Assembly (NCBI GenBank): GCA_963821325.1 | Contig: CAWGDC010000005.1 | Span: 372,001-436,000 of the forward strand | Length of the DNA stretch: 64,000 bases | Reading direction: 5' to 3' | Source of the DNA: PALSA-555 sp963821325 | GTDB taxonomy: Bacteria > Actinomycetota > Acidimicrobiia > IMCC26256 > PALSA-555 | In this document: positions 1-8,841 of the stretch, in pieces | Layout: each line of letters begins with the position of its first letter | Numbering within the stretch: the stretch's first letter is position 1 | Made by a program: the position numbers and the translations under genes | Notes under the pieces: model-generated | Told to the model about the DNA's origin: nothing | Databases searched by the model: none | The model's input: the letters and a program-made list of their open reading frames with translations, nothing else

Positions 1-860
1 GAACTCGAGGCTGCGCGACCAGCCGTCCGGCGCGTGCGGCAGCTGGGTGAGGGTGTTGAGGTGCACTGGGCGCCCCGACGCCTGCGCCATCGCCCGAATC
101 AGGGCCCGGTCGTCGTCGTCGTAGCCGATGAGGAACGACCGCGGGATGAACTCGATCTGGCCGCGTCCGAACTCGGCGAGCACACCGGCGAGCGCGATCA
201 GCTCCTCCGGCGCGGCGTAGTTCGAGGGGACGCCGCGCCCGTCGTGGGCCTGGTGGATCTGCAGCTGCGACGACGTGAACCCGACCGCACCGTCGCGCAG
301 CGCGCCGCGCAGCAGGTCCTGCATGGCGGCGACCTCGTCGTCCGTCGCCACCCGCTCGGACGCCGTCGTCGCCGAGGACATGACGGCGGAGCGCGCAGTG
401 CCCGACGTTGGCGGCGACGTTCACGCCGACGCGCCCGTCGAGGTTGGCGAGGAAGTCGCCGAGCGACCCGCCCGTGAAGTCGACGCCCGAGGCCAGCGCC
501 GCCGCCGACATGCCCTCGACGCGGCTCAGCATGAGCAGGAGCCACTCGAGGTCGTCGGGTCGGCACGGGGCGAACGTGAACCCGCAGTTGCCGGTCAGCA
601 GCGTCGTGACGCCGTGCCACGACGCGGGGGAGGCGGTCGGATCCCAGTGCAGCTGCGCGTCGTAGTGGGTGTGCACGTCGACGAACCCGGGCGTCACGAG
701 GAGCCCGTCGGCGTCGAGGACCCGGTCGGCCGACCCGTCGACGCGGTCCTCGATGGTGACGACGTGGCCGTCCTGCACGCCGACGTCGGCGTGGCGCGGC
801 CGGCGCGCCGGTGCCGTCGACCACGCGCCCGCCCCGGAGGAGAAGGTCGAGGTCGCTCAC
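1..860 (-). CDS. N-acyl-D-amino-acid deacylase-family amidohydrolase, partial, two frameshifts
   Basis: Metal-dependent amidohydrolase of the D-aminoacylase group (Amidohydro_3), whose members remove N-acyl groups from D-amino acids or related amides. The GTG start at 860-858 overlaps the stop of the upstream amidohydrolase by 4 bases, so the two are co-transcribed. The N-terminus SDLDLLLRGGRVVDGTG is the usual lead-in, and the metal motif GFVDVHTHYD follows at about 660-690. The frame breaks near 800-812 and again near 355-366. In both places one extra base explains the break and family sequence resumes at once, so assembly indels are likely. The 3' half lies outside the window. The exact substrate cannot be inferred. 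Confidence 0.8.
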
Positions 861-1988
861 GCCGGCTCGATCCCGTACATGGCGAGCGCGTTCCGCGCCG
901 AACAGCCCGGCGCGGGTCGCGGCGTCGAGGTGGCCGTTGTGCTCGCGCAGCTCGTCGACGACCCCGGGGTACTTCGCGTCGCTGTGCGGGAAGTCGGACG
1001 CCCAGATGAACCGGTCGGCGCCGGCGAGCGGGCCGAGCAGCCCCGCGGTGCGTTCCCCGGGGTCGAAGCTGATCCAGCACTGCCGCCGGAAGTACTCCTC
1101 GGGGGTCAGGGACATCCCGGCGGTGGTCCAGCCGTAGCTCTCCTCGAACTCGCCGAGGCGGTCCATCCAGTGGGCGATCCACCCGCCGCCGCACTCCAGG
1201 ACGATCACCTGCAGGTTCGGGTGCCGCTCGAGCACCCCGCCGTAGGTGAGGTTGGAGAGCGTCATCTGCTGGTCGAACAGCAAGATGAGCGCGTGGTGGG
1301 TGCCCGGCGCCATGCACGCCATGAGTCCCCGCGACGCGCCCGGCATGTCAGCGAGCCCGGCGGGGTGCAGCGCCAGCGGGAGCCCCGTCTCCTCGAGCGC
1401 CTCCCACACTGGGGTGTACGCCTTGTGGTGGAGGGGCCGGTCGAGGTACGGGTTCGGGCGGGCGAAGCCGCCGACCAGGCCGAGGTCGCGGATGCGATGG
1501 GCCTCGGCTGCCGCGGCCGTCGGGTCCTGCATCGGGAGCGCGCCGACGCCGCGCAGCCGGTCCGGTGCCTCGGCGGTCCACTCGGCGAGCCAGTCGTTGT
1601 AGACACGACAGCACGCCACCGCGAGCTCGGGATCCTGGATGCCCCCGAGCTTCAGGCCGAGACCCGGGTAGATGACGGCGAGGTCGATGCCCTCCGAGTC
1701 GAGGACCTTCACCCGCTCCGCGGCGTCGAAGCCGGCCGGGTTGAGGTCCTCGTAGTGGCGGCCCTGCCCGAAGTTGTCGAACGACTCGCCGGCGTTGCCC
1801 AGCCCGACGAGGCCGCGGTCGGTGGCCAGCTGATCGTCGACGAGGCACTCGTCGAAGCCCGTCGCCTCGTTCCACCGGAGCCGGATCCCGCGGTCTTGGA
1901 GGTGCGAGGGCAGCCCCCGGGTCCACAGATCCGGCGGCTCGCAGACATGACCGTCGGCGTCGACGACGTACTCCCGTGTGGTGTCCAT
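857..1988 (-). CDS. Amidohydrolase family 2 protein (TIM barrel), one frameshift near the 3' end
   Basis: Amidohydro_2 (ACMSD-like) metal-dependent hydrolase or decarboxylase, about 377 residues. ATG at 1988-1986 gives MDTTREYVVDADGH, with the metal-binding D-A-D-G-H at residues 10-14. A WASDFPHSD motif near the C-terminus carries the expected catalytic Asp. Around 891-899 one surplus base shifts the frame; in the corrected frame the protein ends ARNALAMYGIEPA and stops at 859-857, the usual end of this family. Without that correction the frame runs on into the next gene, which would wrongly suggest a fusion. It is probably co-transcribed with the downstream deacylase. The reaction is unknown: relatives include hydrolases and decarboxylases. 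Confidence 0.85.
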
Positions 1989-2051
1989 ACCGAAAGGATC
2001 CCGGCACCCGACCGGAGGGTCAACGCCGTGCCAATTATCGGACCCCAGCAC

Positions 2052-2057
2052 TAGCGT
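2052..2057 (+). promoter_or_regulatory. Candidate leaderless -10 element (TAGCGT) for the recombinase
   Basis: TAGCGT ends 7 bases before the ATG at 2065. That spacing would place the transcription start at or next to the start codon. The same geometry recurs before several other genes in this window. No clear -35 is visible. Confidence 0.45.
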
Positions 2058-2064
2058 GGTCACC

Positions 2065-2909
2065 ATGGCCCGCGCCGCCGCCACCGTGCGCGCCTACCGC
2101 AGCGACTGGGCCGCGTTCGCGTCGTGGTGCGCGACCCGCGGCGTGACCGCTCGCCCCGCAGCCCCGGCCACCGTCGCCCGCTACGTCGAGCATCTCGCGG
2201 GGCGCCGCGCGGTCGCGACCGTGCGGCGCCGCCTCGCGGCCGTGCGCGCGCGAGCACGTCGACCACGGGCAGCCGTCGCCGACGGGGACGGCGCCGGTTC
2301 GCCTGGCCGTGGCCCGGGCCGAGTGGCGTCAACGCGAGCAGGCGACGACCACGACACCGCTCAGCGTCCCGGACCTGCGCGCCATGTCGTGGGCGCTGCC
2401 CGCGACGCTCGCCGGGGCACGCGACCGGGCGGTGCTGCTCCTCGGGTACGGCGCCGGGCTCCGCCCCGGGGAGCTCGTCCGCCTCGAGGCGTGCCAGGTG
2501 CGTCGCGTGTCGAGCGGGCTGCGCGTCGAGGTCGGCGACCGTCCCGTCCTCGTCCCGTTCGGCTCCGCCGCCGAGCTGTGCGCGGTCGATGCCTGGAACC
2601 GGTGGCGACGCGCCGCGTCGATCCGCACCGGGCCGGCGTTCCGACCGATCGACCGGCACGGCCGACTCGGCGGCCACCCGCTCTCGGCGAAGGCGATCAC
2701 CCGCATCGTGCGCCGCGCCGCGACGCGGCGCCGCGCTCGACCCGGATCGCTTCCGCGGCCTGTCGCTGCGGCGCGGCACCGTCGTCGCCGCGACGGAGCG
2801 CGGCGCGAGCGACGCCGGGATCATGGCCTACACCGGGCATCGAAGCCGCCGGCTCGTCCGCCGCTACATGGCGGACAGCCCGCCGGTCAGTCGGCGGGAC
2901 GCTCGATGA
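2065..2909 (+). CDS. Tyrosine recombinase/integrase-like protein, two frameshifts
   Basis: Site-specific recombinase of the phage-integrase family, about 281 residues once corrected. The N-terminal SAM-like core-binding domain reads RAYRSDWAAFASWCATRG. The catalytic domain has Arg I in GYGAGLRPGELVRL (about 2447-2485), Arg II in GLSLRRG, the GH of YTGHRS, and the nucleophile Tyr in RRYMADSP near the end. The box normally written HxLR is here LSLR, so the first catalytic His is Leu. Frame breaks lie near 2246-2253 (a GCGCGCG run) and near 2720-2740. The end overlaps the convergent SDR by 23 bases. No att site, excisionase or cargo is visible, so it is either a stand-alone recombinase or a relic. 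Confidence 0.75.
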
Positions 2910-3684
2910 TCACCGAGGCGCCGGTCTCGCCGACCGGCGCCTCCGGCTGCACCTCGATCGTGTCGATGAGCACCCCACGCGGCGCGGTGACGGCCGTCGT
3001 CACCGCGTGTGCCACCGCCGCGGGGTCCAGGTATCCAGCGTGGCGCTGGAGCCCGAAGCGCGGCCAGTAGGCCATCAGGTCCTCGAGGTCGTCCATCGGC
3101 CAGCCGAACCCGAACTCGCTCAGCGTCGGCCCGACGCGCACGGTCGTCGCCCGGATCCCCGTCCCCTCGAGCTCGAGCGCCAACGACTGCGCCAACGCCT
3201 CCAACCCCGCCTTCGTCGCCGTGTACGGCGCCATCCGCGGGCGCGGATGGCGCGTCGCGTCGGAGGTGATGAACACCAGGTCGCCCCCGACGTCCCGGGC
3301 CCGCAGCGACGCCAGCGCGAGGCGCGACGTCAGCAGGGGACCGAGCAGGTTCGTCGCCACGTCGCGCTGCAGCGCGTCGACCGGCAGTTCGTGCAGCCAG
3401 CCGGGGGTGGCGACCCCGGCGTTGTTCACCAGCACGTCGACCGGTCCGACCTCGGACTCTGCGGCGGCGAAGAACGACGCGACCGATTCGGAGTCACCCA
3501 CGTCGAGGGGCAGGGCGCACGCCGCGCCCCCGGCGGCGCGCACCGCGTCGGCGGCGTCCTCGAGCCGGTCGCGGCGCCGAGCGCCGAGCGCCACCCGCCA
3601 GCCGAGGTGACCGAAGTCGACGGCGATGGCTCGCCCGATGCCCGACGACGCCCCGGTCACGAACGCGCTGCGTTGCTCCGGCAT
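2887..3684 (-). CDS. SDR family NAD(P)-dependent oxidoreductase
   Basis: Classical short-chain dehydrogenase/reductase, 265 residues, the usual length. The Rossmann motif TGASSGIG is at residues 10-17, NNAG near residue 87, and the catalytic YTATK (Tyr and Lys) near residue 155. An ARRR sequence after strand beta-2 suggests a preference for NADP. Start ATG at 3684-3682. The gene converges on the recombinase with a 23-base overlap at the 3' end, and lies just downstream of the TPP-like gene on the same strand (22 bases apart). Substrate unknown. Confidence 0.85.
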   Translation of the reverse strand: MPEQRSAFVTGASSGIGRAIAVDFGHLGWRVALGARRRDRLEDAADAVRAAGGAACALPLDVGDSESVASFFAAAESEVGPVDVLVNNAGVATPGWLHELPVDALQRDVATNLLGPLLTSRLALASLRARDVGGDLVFITSDATRHPRPRMAPYTATKAGLEALAQSLALELEGTGIRATTVRVGPTLSEFGFGWPMDDLEDLMAYWPRFGLQRHAGYLDPAAVAHAVTTAVTAPRGVLIDTIEVQPEAPVGETGASVIIERPAD

Positions 3685-3705
3685 CGGTGCCTCCCACCCC
3701 CGACC

Positions 3706-4634
3706 CTATTGGTCCGACCAGGCGACCAGCGGCCCGGCGGCCGCCACCAGCGCGTCGGTGTCCTCGAGGCACACCGGTACCTCGAGGACGCGTGGTGCAC
3801 CCCCGGCGAGCGCGGCCGCGAGCCGCGCGCGATGCGCTCCCGCGTTGGGGAGCGACGCCTGGTCGGTCCACACCTCGACGACGACCGGCCCGTCGGCCGC
3901 GCGCGAGTCCCGCGACCGCCGCCTCGGTGCCCGCGTCGAGCGGCGCGGCCACGACGGCCACCGCGGGTCGACCCGTGGTCGCCGCCGCCGCGGCGTGGCG
4001 CACGGCGACCCCCGGGTCGCGTCGCGCCGACACGACCACCCGGCGCGGCGCGCCCGCGTCGAGGGCCGGCGTGGGGAACACGCGTGCCACCCACCAGCCG
4101 GCGAGCCCCGGCTCCGCCGTCACCAGCCCGCCGGACGGGACGACGGCGCCGACGTCGGCGACGGCGCGGGCCGGGTGCAGCGGCACCTTGTCGTCGACGT
4201 AGCCGGGCTGCGCCACGGCGGCGAGGCGCGGGTACAGCTCGTTGGGCAGGGGCGCACCGGTGCGCGCCGACGTGGCCCGTCGCGGCGACGAGGTCCCCCG
4301 GATCCAACTGGAGCGTCGGGACCGGCCCGAGGCGCTCGATCGGTGACTCGTCGGGGTCGAGCCCGACGGTGACGACCGCGTCGGCGTCGCCGACGCCGAG
4401 CAGCTCGAAGTCGCGGGCCTGCAGGCCGCACGTCCCGAGATGGTGGGGACTGTCCCAGGCGAACACGCCTTTCGCGCCCCATGTGTTCGCCACCCCGAGG
4501 TCGCCCGCCGCGGCGAACGCGCGGAGCGCGGGCAGCGCGGCGGCGTCGATCACGCCTGGCCCGGCCAGCACGAGGAGCCGCCCCCGCCGCTCGAGCTCGC
4601 GCGCGCCCACGCCGTCATCGTCGCGCCTTCGCAC
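3706..4634 (-). CDS. Short thiamine-pyrophosphate-enzyme-like protein, two frameshifts
   Basis: About 309 residues resembling the middle and C-terminal domains of acetolactate-synthase-type enzymes. RLLVLAGPGV and NTWGAKGVFAWDSPHHLG match the central domain. GGLVTAEPGLAGWWVARVFP and the PAVAVVAAPLDAGTE stretch match the TPP-binding domain, but the typical GDG...N Mg/TPP motif is not evident. The N-terminal pyrimidine-binding domain, with its catalytic Glu, is absent: the ATG at 4634 is only 47 bases from a divergent gene. Frame breaks lie near 4255-4268 and 3897-3905. It ends LVAWSDQ at the TAG (3708-3706). It may be a degenerate paralogue or need a partner subunit. Confidence 0.6.
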
Positions 4635-4668
4635 GCGGCCGCCGGGCGGCGCCGCCGGACCCCTCAGG

Positions 4669-4674
4669 TACGAT
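4669..4674 (+). promoter_or_regulatory. Candidate leaderless -10 element (TACGAT)
   Basis: TACGAT ends 7 bases before the GTG at 4682, so transcription would begin at the start codon. It would drive the gene at 4682 and the CoA-transferase and TetR genes behind it. Confidence 0.45.
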
Positions 4675-4681
4675 CCCGGCG

Positions 4682-5386
4682 GTGCCGGGGCGCAACGTGT
4701 ACCTCCACGAGATCGTGGACATCGTCGGCGAAGGCGCGATGCCCTACATGGCGCTGACCGCCGAGCGCGGCGCGTCGGACGCGTCGGGCGGCACCCTCGA
4801 GCTCGTCGGCACCTGGTACACGATGGGCTCCACGGGGCGCTGGCCCCAGGTGATCAACCTGTGGGAGTGCGTCGACGCGTGGGAGGGATGGCGGCGCCTC
4901 ATGGAGCGCACGAACCTGCGCCGCACCAAGAACCCCGACCTCGAGTCGTGGTGGCGGACGGCGCTCGACGTGCGCACCGGCGGCGTCGACCGCCTCCTCG
5001 CCGGCGCGCCAGGCTGCCCGTCACTCGCCGACCTGCGCACCGCGGAGGTGCACGCCCCGGTGTTCGTCCACGAGCTCTCACGGTGTCGTCCCGGCGCCGC
5101 GCTCGACTACCTCGGCGCGGTCCACGACGAGTGGTGTCCGGTCCTCAACGACTACGGGCACTCGCTCATCGGCCTGTACGAGGTGCTGCTCACCGACCGG
5201 GAGGTGCTCACCATCTGGGCGACCGACCCGTCGTCACACTGTGCGCTGCAGCGTGCCACCGCCGAGCGCGCCGACGAGCGCCTGGACCGGTGGCGGGCCC
5301 GCGCCCGCGAGTTCCTCACCACCTGGCGCGAGGAGCTCATGACCCCGCACCCCGCCACGCTGCTCTCCGCGGGGGATTCGCTGTGA
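4682..5386 (+). CDS. NIPSNAP-like (dimeric alpha-beta barrel) conserved protein
   Basis: A 234-residue soluble protein with no signal peptide. It opens PGRNVYLHEIVDIVGEGAM and contains LVGTWYTMGSTGRWPQVINL followed by WEGWRRLMERT. This strand-helix pattern resembles NIPSNAP or ABM-type dimeric alpha-beta barrels; I assign it by pattern only. The GTG at 4682 was chosen because a -10 box lies 7 bases upstream. Its TGA overlaps the GTG of the class III CoA-transferase by 4 bases, so the two are translationally coupled and probably act in one pathway. No catalytic residues can be named. Confidence 0.6.
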   Translation: MPGRNVYLHEIVDIVGEGAMPYMALTAERGASDASGGTLELVGTWYTMGSTGRWPQVINLWECVDAWEGWRRLMERTNLRRTKNPDLESWWRTALDVRTGGVDRLLAGAPGCPSLADLRTAEVHAPVFVHELSRCRPGAALDYLGAVHDEWCPVLNDYGHSLIGLYEVLLTDREVLTIWATDPSSHCALQRATAERADERLDRWRARAREFLTTWREELMTPHPATLLSAGDSL

Positions 5387-6618
5387 GCGCACCCGAGGGC
5401 GGGCTGCTCACCGGGGTGCGCGTGATCGAGAGTTCGCTGCTCGGCCCCGGGGAGCTCACCTCGTTCTTCGCCGACCTCGGCGCCGACGTCATTAAGGTCG
5501 AGCCGCCCCAAGGCGACTACATCCGCCGGATGACCTGGCCCATCGTCGAGGGCGATTCGCTGCTGCACCTGCACATCCATCGCGGGAAGCGCAGCATCAC
5601 CCTCGACCTGCGCCGACCCGAGGCCGTCGACGTCTACCTCGACCTGGTGCGCGGCGCGGATGCGGTCGTCGAGGCCATGCGCCCCGGCGCGCTCGCCAAA
5701 CGGGGCCTCGGCTTCGATCGTCTCGGCGAGGTGAACCCGCGTATCGTGTTCTGCTCGCTGTCGGGGTACGGCGCCACGGGCCCCTACCGGGACCTGCCCG
5801 CCCACGGCATCGCGTTCGACACGTGGGCCGGGCTCGTGCCCGCGGCGTACGACGACGACGGCTTCTGCTACCTGCCGGAGCACCCGTCGATGGGCATCCA
5901 CGCCGGGCCCCTCCTCGCGGCGTTCGCGATGCTCGCCGGGATCACCCGCGCCCGCGCGTCCGGACAGGGCTGCGCGATGGAGCTCGCCCAGTCCGACGCC
6001 GCCGCCTACATGGACTGGTACCGCATCGAGACGTGGCGCGCCTACGAGCGACCCGAGTCCGAGGTGACCGGCAACGCCAGCGACCACTTCGAGCGGCGCG
6101 CCCCCGGGACGGCCGGCATGCGTGAGGGCGTCCGCTACCAGATGTACGACTCCGCCGACGGCCAGATCCTGTTCATGGCGTCCGAGCGGGCGTTCTGGAA
6201 GAACTTCTGCGAGGCCGTCGGCCGTCCCGATCTCTTCGACCGCTGGCCGGGCGAGGAGTACGCCGACCATGCCCGCCACAACCGCGAGCTGCAGCGCGAG
6301 CTGCGCGACATCTTCCGCACCCGCAGCTCCGAGGAGTGGATCGAGTTCGGCAACGAGGTGAACACGCCGATCGCCCCCGTGAACACGCCGAAGACGATCG
6401 CGGACGACCCGCAGTTCCGCGACCGGTTCCCGTGGATCCCCGCCGCCCGCCTCGGTGCCGACGAGATTCCCCTGCCCGTGCACGTCGAGGGCGAGGAGCT
6501 ACCCGTCCCCACCCGCGCGCCGACGGTGGGTCAGCACACCGACGAGGTGCTCCGTGACGTGCTCGGCTATGACGCGGAGCGCACCGCGTCGCTGCGCTCC
6601 GCCGGAGCGCTCGGATAA
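5383..6618 (+). CDS. Class III (CaiB/BaiF) CoA-transferase
   Basis: Family III CoA-transferase, 411 residues, which moves CoA between carboxylic acids through an aspartyl-CoA intermediate. It opens with LLTGVRVIESS, has the FFADLGADVIKVEPPQGD nucleotide-binding region near residue 30, and the GYGATGPYRD loop near residue 130. Asp205 in ELAQSDAAAY aligns with the catalytic Asp. The C-terminal region PIAPVNTPKTIADDPQFRDR is typical. The GTG start overlaps the upstream stop by 4 bases, and a TetR gene follows 10 bases after the stop. It probably activates or exchanges an organic acid in the local acyl-CoA pathway; substrate unknown. Confidence 0.9.
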   Translation: MSAPEGGLLTGVRVIESSLLGPGELTSFFADLGADVIKVEPPQGDYIRRMTWPIVEGDSLLHLHIHRGKRSITLDLRRPEAVDVYLDLVRGADAVVEAMRPGALAKRGLGFDRLGEVNPRIVFCSLSGYGATGPYRDLPAHGIAFDTWAGLVPAAYDDDGFCYLPEHPSMGIHAGPLLAAFAMLAGITRARASGQGCAMELAQSDAAAYMDWYRIETWRAYERPESEVTGNASDHFERRAPGTAGMREGVRYQMYDSADGQILFMASERAFWKNFCEAVGRPDLFDRWPGEEYADHARHNRELQRELRDIFRTRSSEEWIEFGNEVNTPIAPVNTPKTIADDPQFRDRFPWIPAARLGADEIPLPVHVEGEELPVPTRAPTVGQHTDEVLRDVLGYDAERTASLRSAGALG

Positions 6619-6628
6619 GGGCTCGCTG

Positions 6629-7252
6629 GTGAGTCCCGAGTCCCTCGCGCTCGACGGGCGGGCCCTCGGTCGTCGCGGCTTGCGCACCCGCGCCCGGCTC
6701 CTCGAGGCCACCGCGGCGCTCCTCGACTCGGGCCGCGCCCGGGACCTGCGCGTCGTCGACATCGCCCGGGCCGTCGGGACGTCGCCCGCCACCTTCTACC
6801 AGTACTTCCGCGACGTCGAAGCCGCGGTGCTGGCCCTCGCCGAAGCTGCGGCCGAGGACCTCGCCCCCGTCACCCGGCGTCTCGGGGAGGCGTGGACCCC
6901 GGGGTCGGCGCGCCAGCTCGTCGCAGCGTTCGTCGCCTCGTGGGAGCAGCACCGCGCCGTGCTGCGGCTCCGCAACCTCGCCGCGCAGGAGGGCGACCCA
7001 CGATTCCGAGCGGTGCGCAACGCGTCGCTGCTGCCCATCACCGAGGCCCTCGCGGCCCGCATCGCCGAGTCGCAGGCCGTGGGGCGGGTCGGACCGGACG
7101 TGGCGCCGATCGCGGCGGCGTCGGCGATGGTCGCGATGACCGAACGCGTCGCGGCCTTCCACCGGGAGATCGAAGAACTCGGGGTCGGCCGCGACGCCCT
7201 CATCGCGACGACCGCCCGGATCATCGATCAGACGGTCACCGGACCCTCCTGA
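6629..7252 (+). CDS. TetR/AcrR family transcriptional regulator
   Basis: A 207-residue one-component repressor. The N-terminal helix-turn-helix spans about residues 20-65, with LRVVDIARAVGTSPATFYQY and the FRDVEAAVLAL segment after it. The C-terminal ligand domain is helical and unassigned. The GTG at 6629 sits 10 bases after the CoA-transferase stop, so the gene ends the 4682-7252 operon and may regulate it in response to an acyl-CoA. It is also one of two TetR candidates in the window for binding the TGAC-N6-GTCA sites. Its end overlaps the convergent exopolyphosphatase by 25 bases. Confidence 0.88.
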   Translation: MSPESLALDGRALGRRGLRTRARLLEATAALLDSGRARDLRVVDIARAVGTSPATFYQYFRDVEAAVLALAEAAAEDLAPVTRRLGEAWTPGSARQLVAAFVASWEQHRAVLRLRNLAAQEGDPRFRAVRNASLLPITEALAARIAESQAVGRVGPDVAPIAAASAMVAMTERVAAFHREIEELGVGRDALIATTARIIDQTVTGPS

Positions 7253-8781
7253 CGCTGCCCGGTCGGCGCGACGGTCAGCTCGACGTCGACCTCGAACACC
7301 TTCTCGAACAGCTCGCGTTTGCGGCGTGCCCCCCACAGCTCCAGCTCGACGTCCCGGGACGACTGCAGGCGCACCACGACCAGCGACGGCCCGAGGGTCA
7401 CCTGCACATGCTCGACGGCGCCGCCGCGACTGCGGTCCAGGCCGTCGGCGAGGCGCAGCAGCGCGGCGAGGCGGCGCAGCCGGTGCCGATCGACCATCCC
7501 GAAGTCGTCGCCGAGCTTCGGCTCGCCCCGCCGGTGCCACCGGGCCAGCGCGGCGAGCAGCTGCACCTCCGCGGGCGTGAACCCGCGCAGCTGCGCATGG
7601 CGGATCAGGTATGCGCCGTGCTTGTGATGGCCCGTCGTCGAGACGTGCTCGCCGACGTCATGGAGGAGGGCCGCGTACTCGAGCAGCTCCCGGTCCTCGG
7701 CCCCGAGGCCGTGCAGCGGCTGCGTCTGGTCGAACAGCTCGAGCGCGAGCCGCGCCACGCGATGCGCGTGTCCTTCGTTGGTGGCACAGCGCCGCGCGAA
7801 GCCCTGCACGGACGCTCGTCGGATCGCGCGCGGGTCATCGGTCCAGTCACTCGGGTCGTGCCGGCCGATCACGTCGAGGACGATCCCCTCGCGCAGGGCC
7901 CACTCGCTGACCGTCATCTCGTCGAACCCGAACAGCTCCATCGCCGTCGCCAAGAGCATCGACCCGGCGGGGATCAGATCGACGCGGCGGGTCTCGAGGC
8001 CGTCCATCCGCAGCCGCTCACTGGCCTTGGAGCCGACGATCTCCTTGTGGAGGGCGAGGAACTCGTCGCGGCCGAACGTCAGCTGGTTCAAGGACACCGG
8101 CACGTCGGCCACGCGCCGCGCCGCGACCATGTGGGCCAGATCCAACAACGTGCCGCTCGTCCCGACGACCATGCGCGGCGCGTACGCCGCGACCGTCTCC
8201 GCGACCGGTGCCAGCAGGCCGGTGATCCGGCCCTGTAGGCCGCGGCGGTCCTCCTTCGACAGCGGATCGCTGCGCACGAGCTCCGCCGTCAGCCGTCCCA
8301 CGCCCAAGTTCTCGCTCGCCGACCAGCGCAACCCGGCCGCGTCGCCGACCATGATCTCGAGGCTGCCGCCGCCGAGGTCGAAGCACAGCGCCGGCGCCGG
8401 GTCGAGCAGGAGGCTGGCCCGGATCGCCCCGAAGATCAGCTCCGCCTCCCGCCGGCCGCTGATCACCTCGACCGCGACGCCGGTCTCGGCCTCGATGCGG
8501 TCGACGAGCGCGTCCCCGTTCGCCGCCTGGCGGATGGCGCTCGTGGCGCAGGCGTGGATCTCCGTCGCGCCCGCCGCGTCGGCCAGCAGCTTGAAGTGGC
8601 GCACGGTCTGCACCGCGACGTCGGCCGCGCCGCTCGTGATCCGCCCCTTCGTGGCGACGACGTCCCCGAGGCGGATCATCGCCTTCTCTCGGGCGAGCGC
8701 CTCGAAGTGCCCATCCGAGCGCACATCCGCGACCAGCAGGTGGAACGAGTTGGTCCCGAGATCGAGCGCGGCGATCCGCAC
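7228..8781 (-). CDS. ppx: Exopolyphosphatase / pppGpp phosphatase (Ppx/GppA family)
   Basis: Full-length 517-residue Ppx/GppA enzyme that removes terminal phosphate from polyphosphate or pppGpp. The N-terminal actin-like fold shows ALDLGTNSFHLL (phosphate 1 loop), a CATSAIRQA segment, CFDLGGGSLEIM (phosphate 2 loop) and VGTSGTLLDLA. The C-terminal HD-type domain contains EYAALLHDVGEH and HHKHGAYLIRH, as in the longer Ppx forms. The GTG start lies 6 bases after a TACTCT box. It converges on the TetR gene and is divergent from the aldehyde dehydrogenase. Likely cytoplasmic housekeeping in phosphate or stringent metabolism. Confidence 0.92.
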   Translation of the reverse strand: MRIAALDLGTNSFHLLVADVRSDGHFEALAREKAMIRLGDVVATKGRITSGAADVAVQTVRHFKLLADAAGATEIHACATSAIRQAANGDALVDRIEAETGVAVEVISGRREAELIFGAIRASLLLDPAPALCFDLGGGSLEIMVGDAAGLRWSASENLGVGRLTAELVRSDPLSKEDRRGLQGRITGLLAPVAETVAAYAPRMVVGTSGTLLDLAHMVAARRVADVPVSLNQLTFGRDEFLALHKEIVGSKASERLRMDGLETRRVDLIPAGSMLLATAMELFGFDEMTVSEWALREGIVLDVIGRHDPSDWTDDPRAIRRASVQGFARRCATNEGHAHRVARLALELFDQTQPLHGLGAEDRELLEYAALLHDVGEHVSTTGHHKHGAYLIRHAQLRGFTPAEVQLLAALARWHRRGEPKLGDDFGMVDRHRLRRLAALLRLADGLDRSRGGAVEHVQVTLGPSLVVVRLQSSRDVELELWGARRKRELFEKVFEVDVELTVAPTGQRQEGPVTV

Positions 8782-8787
8782 GCGCGG

Positions 8788-8793
8788 AGAGTA
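8788..8793 (-). promoter_or_regulatory. Candidate leaderless -10 element (TACTCT) for ppx
   Basis: On the minus strand TACTCT ends 6 bases before the GTG at 8781, the same spacing as the other leaderless candidates here. Confidence 0.45.
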
Positions 8794-8841
8794 GCGGTAC
8801 GCTCCCCGGCGCTAGGAGCATGCTTGAGAAGCGAGGATCGC

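Noticed and set aside
1995..2030. GACC-N4-GGTC repeat between amidohydrolase and recombinase as another copy of the regulon operator
   Set aside because: It lacks the TGAC/GTCA arms and the 6-base spacing.
669..2054. Long plus-strand frame opposite the amidohydrolase
   Set aside because: Composition is typical of an antisense shadow in GC-rich genes, with no family motif. Many similar long antisense frames across the window were set aside for the same reason.
198..2084. Apparent fusion of amidohydrolase and deacylase
   Set aside because: A one-base slip near 891-899 removes the natural stop. In the corrected frame the first protein ends with a normal C-terminus and the second starts at an overlapping GTG.
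1978..6618. A continuous plus-strand open frame of about 1,546 codons
   Set aside because: It joins pieces of the recombinase, antisense of an SDR, and the real CoA-transferase. Only the 5383-6618 part shows family sequence; the rest is a high-GC open frame without stops.
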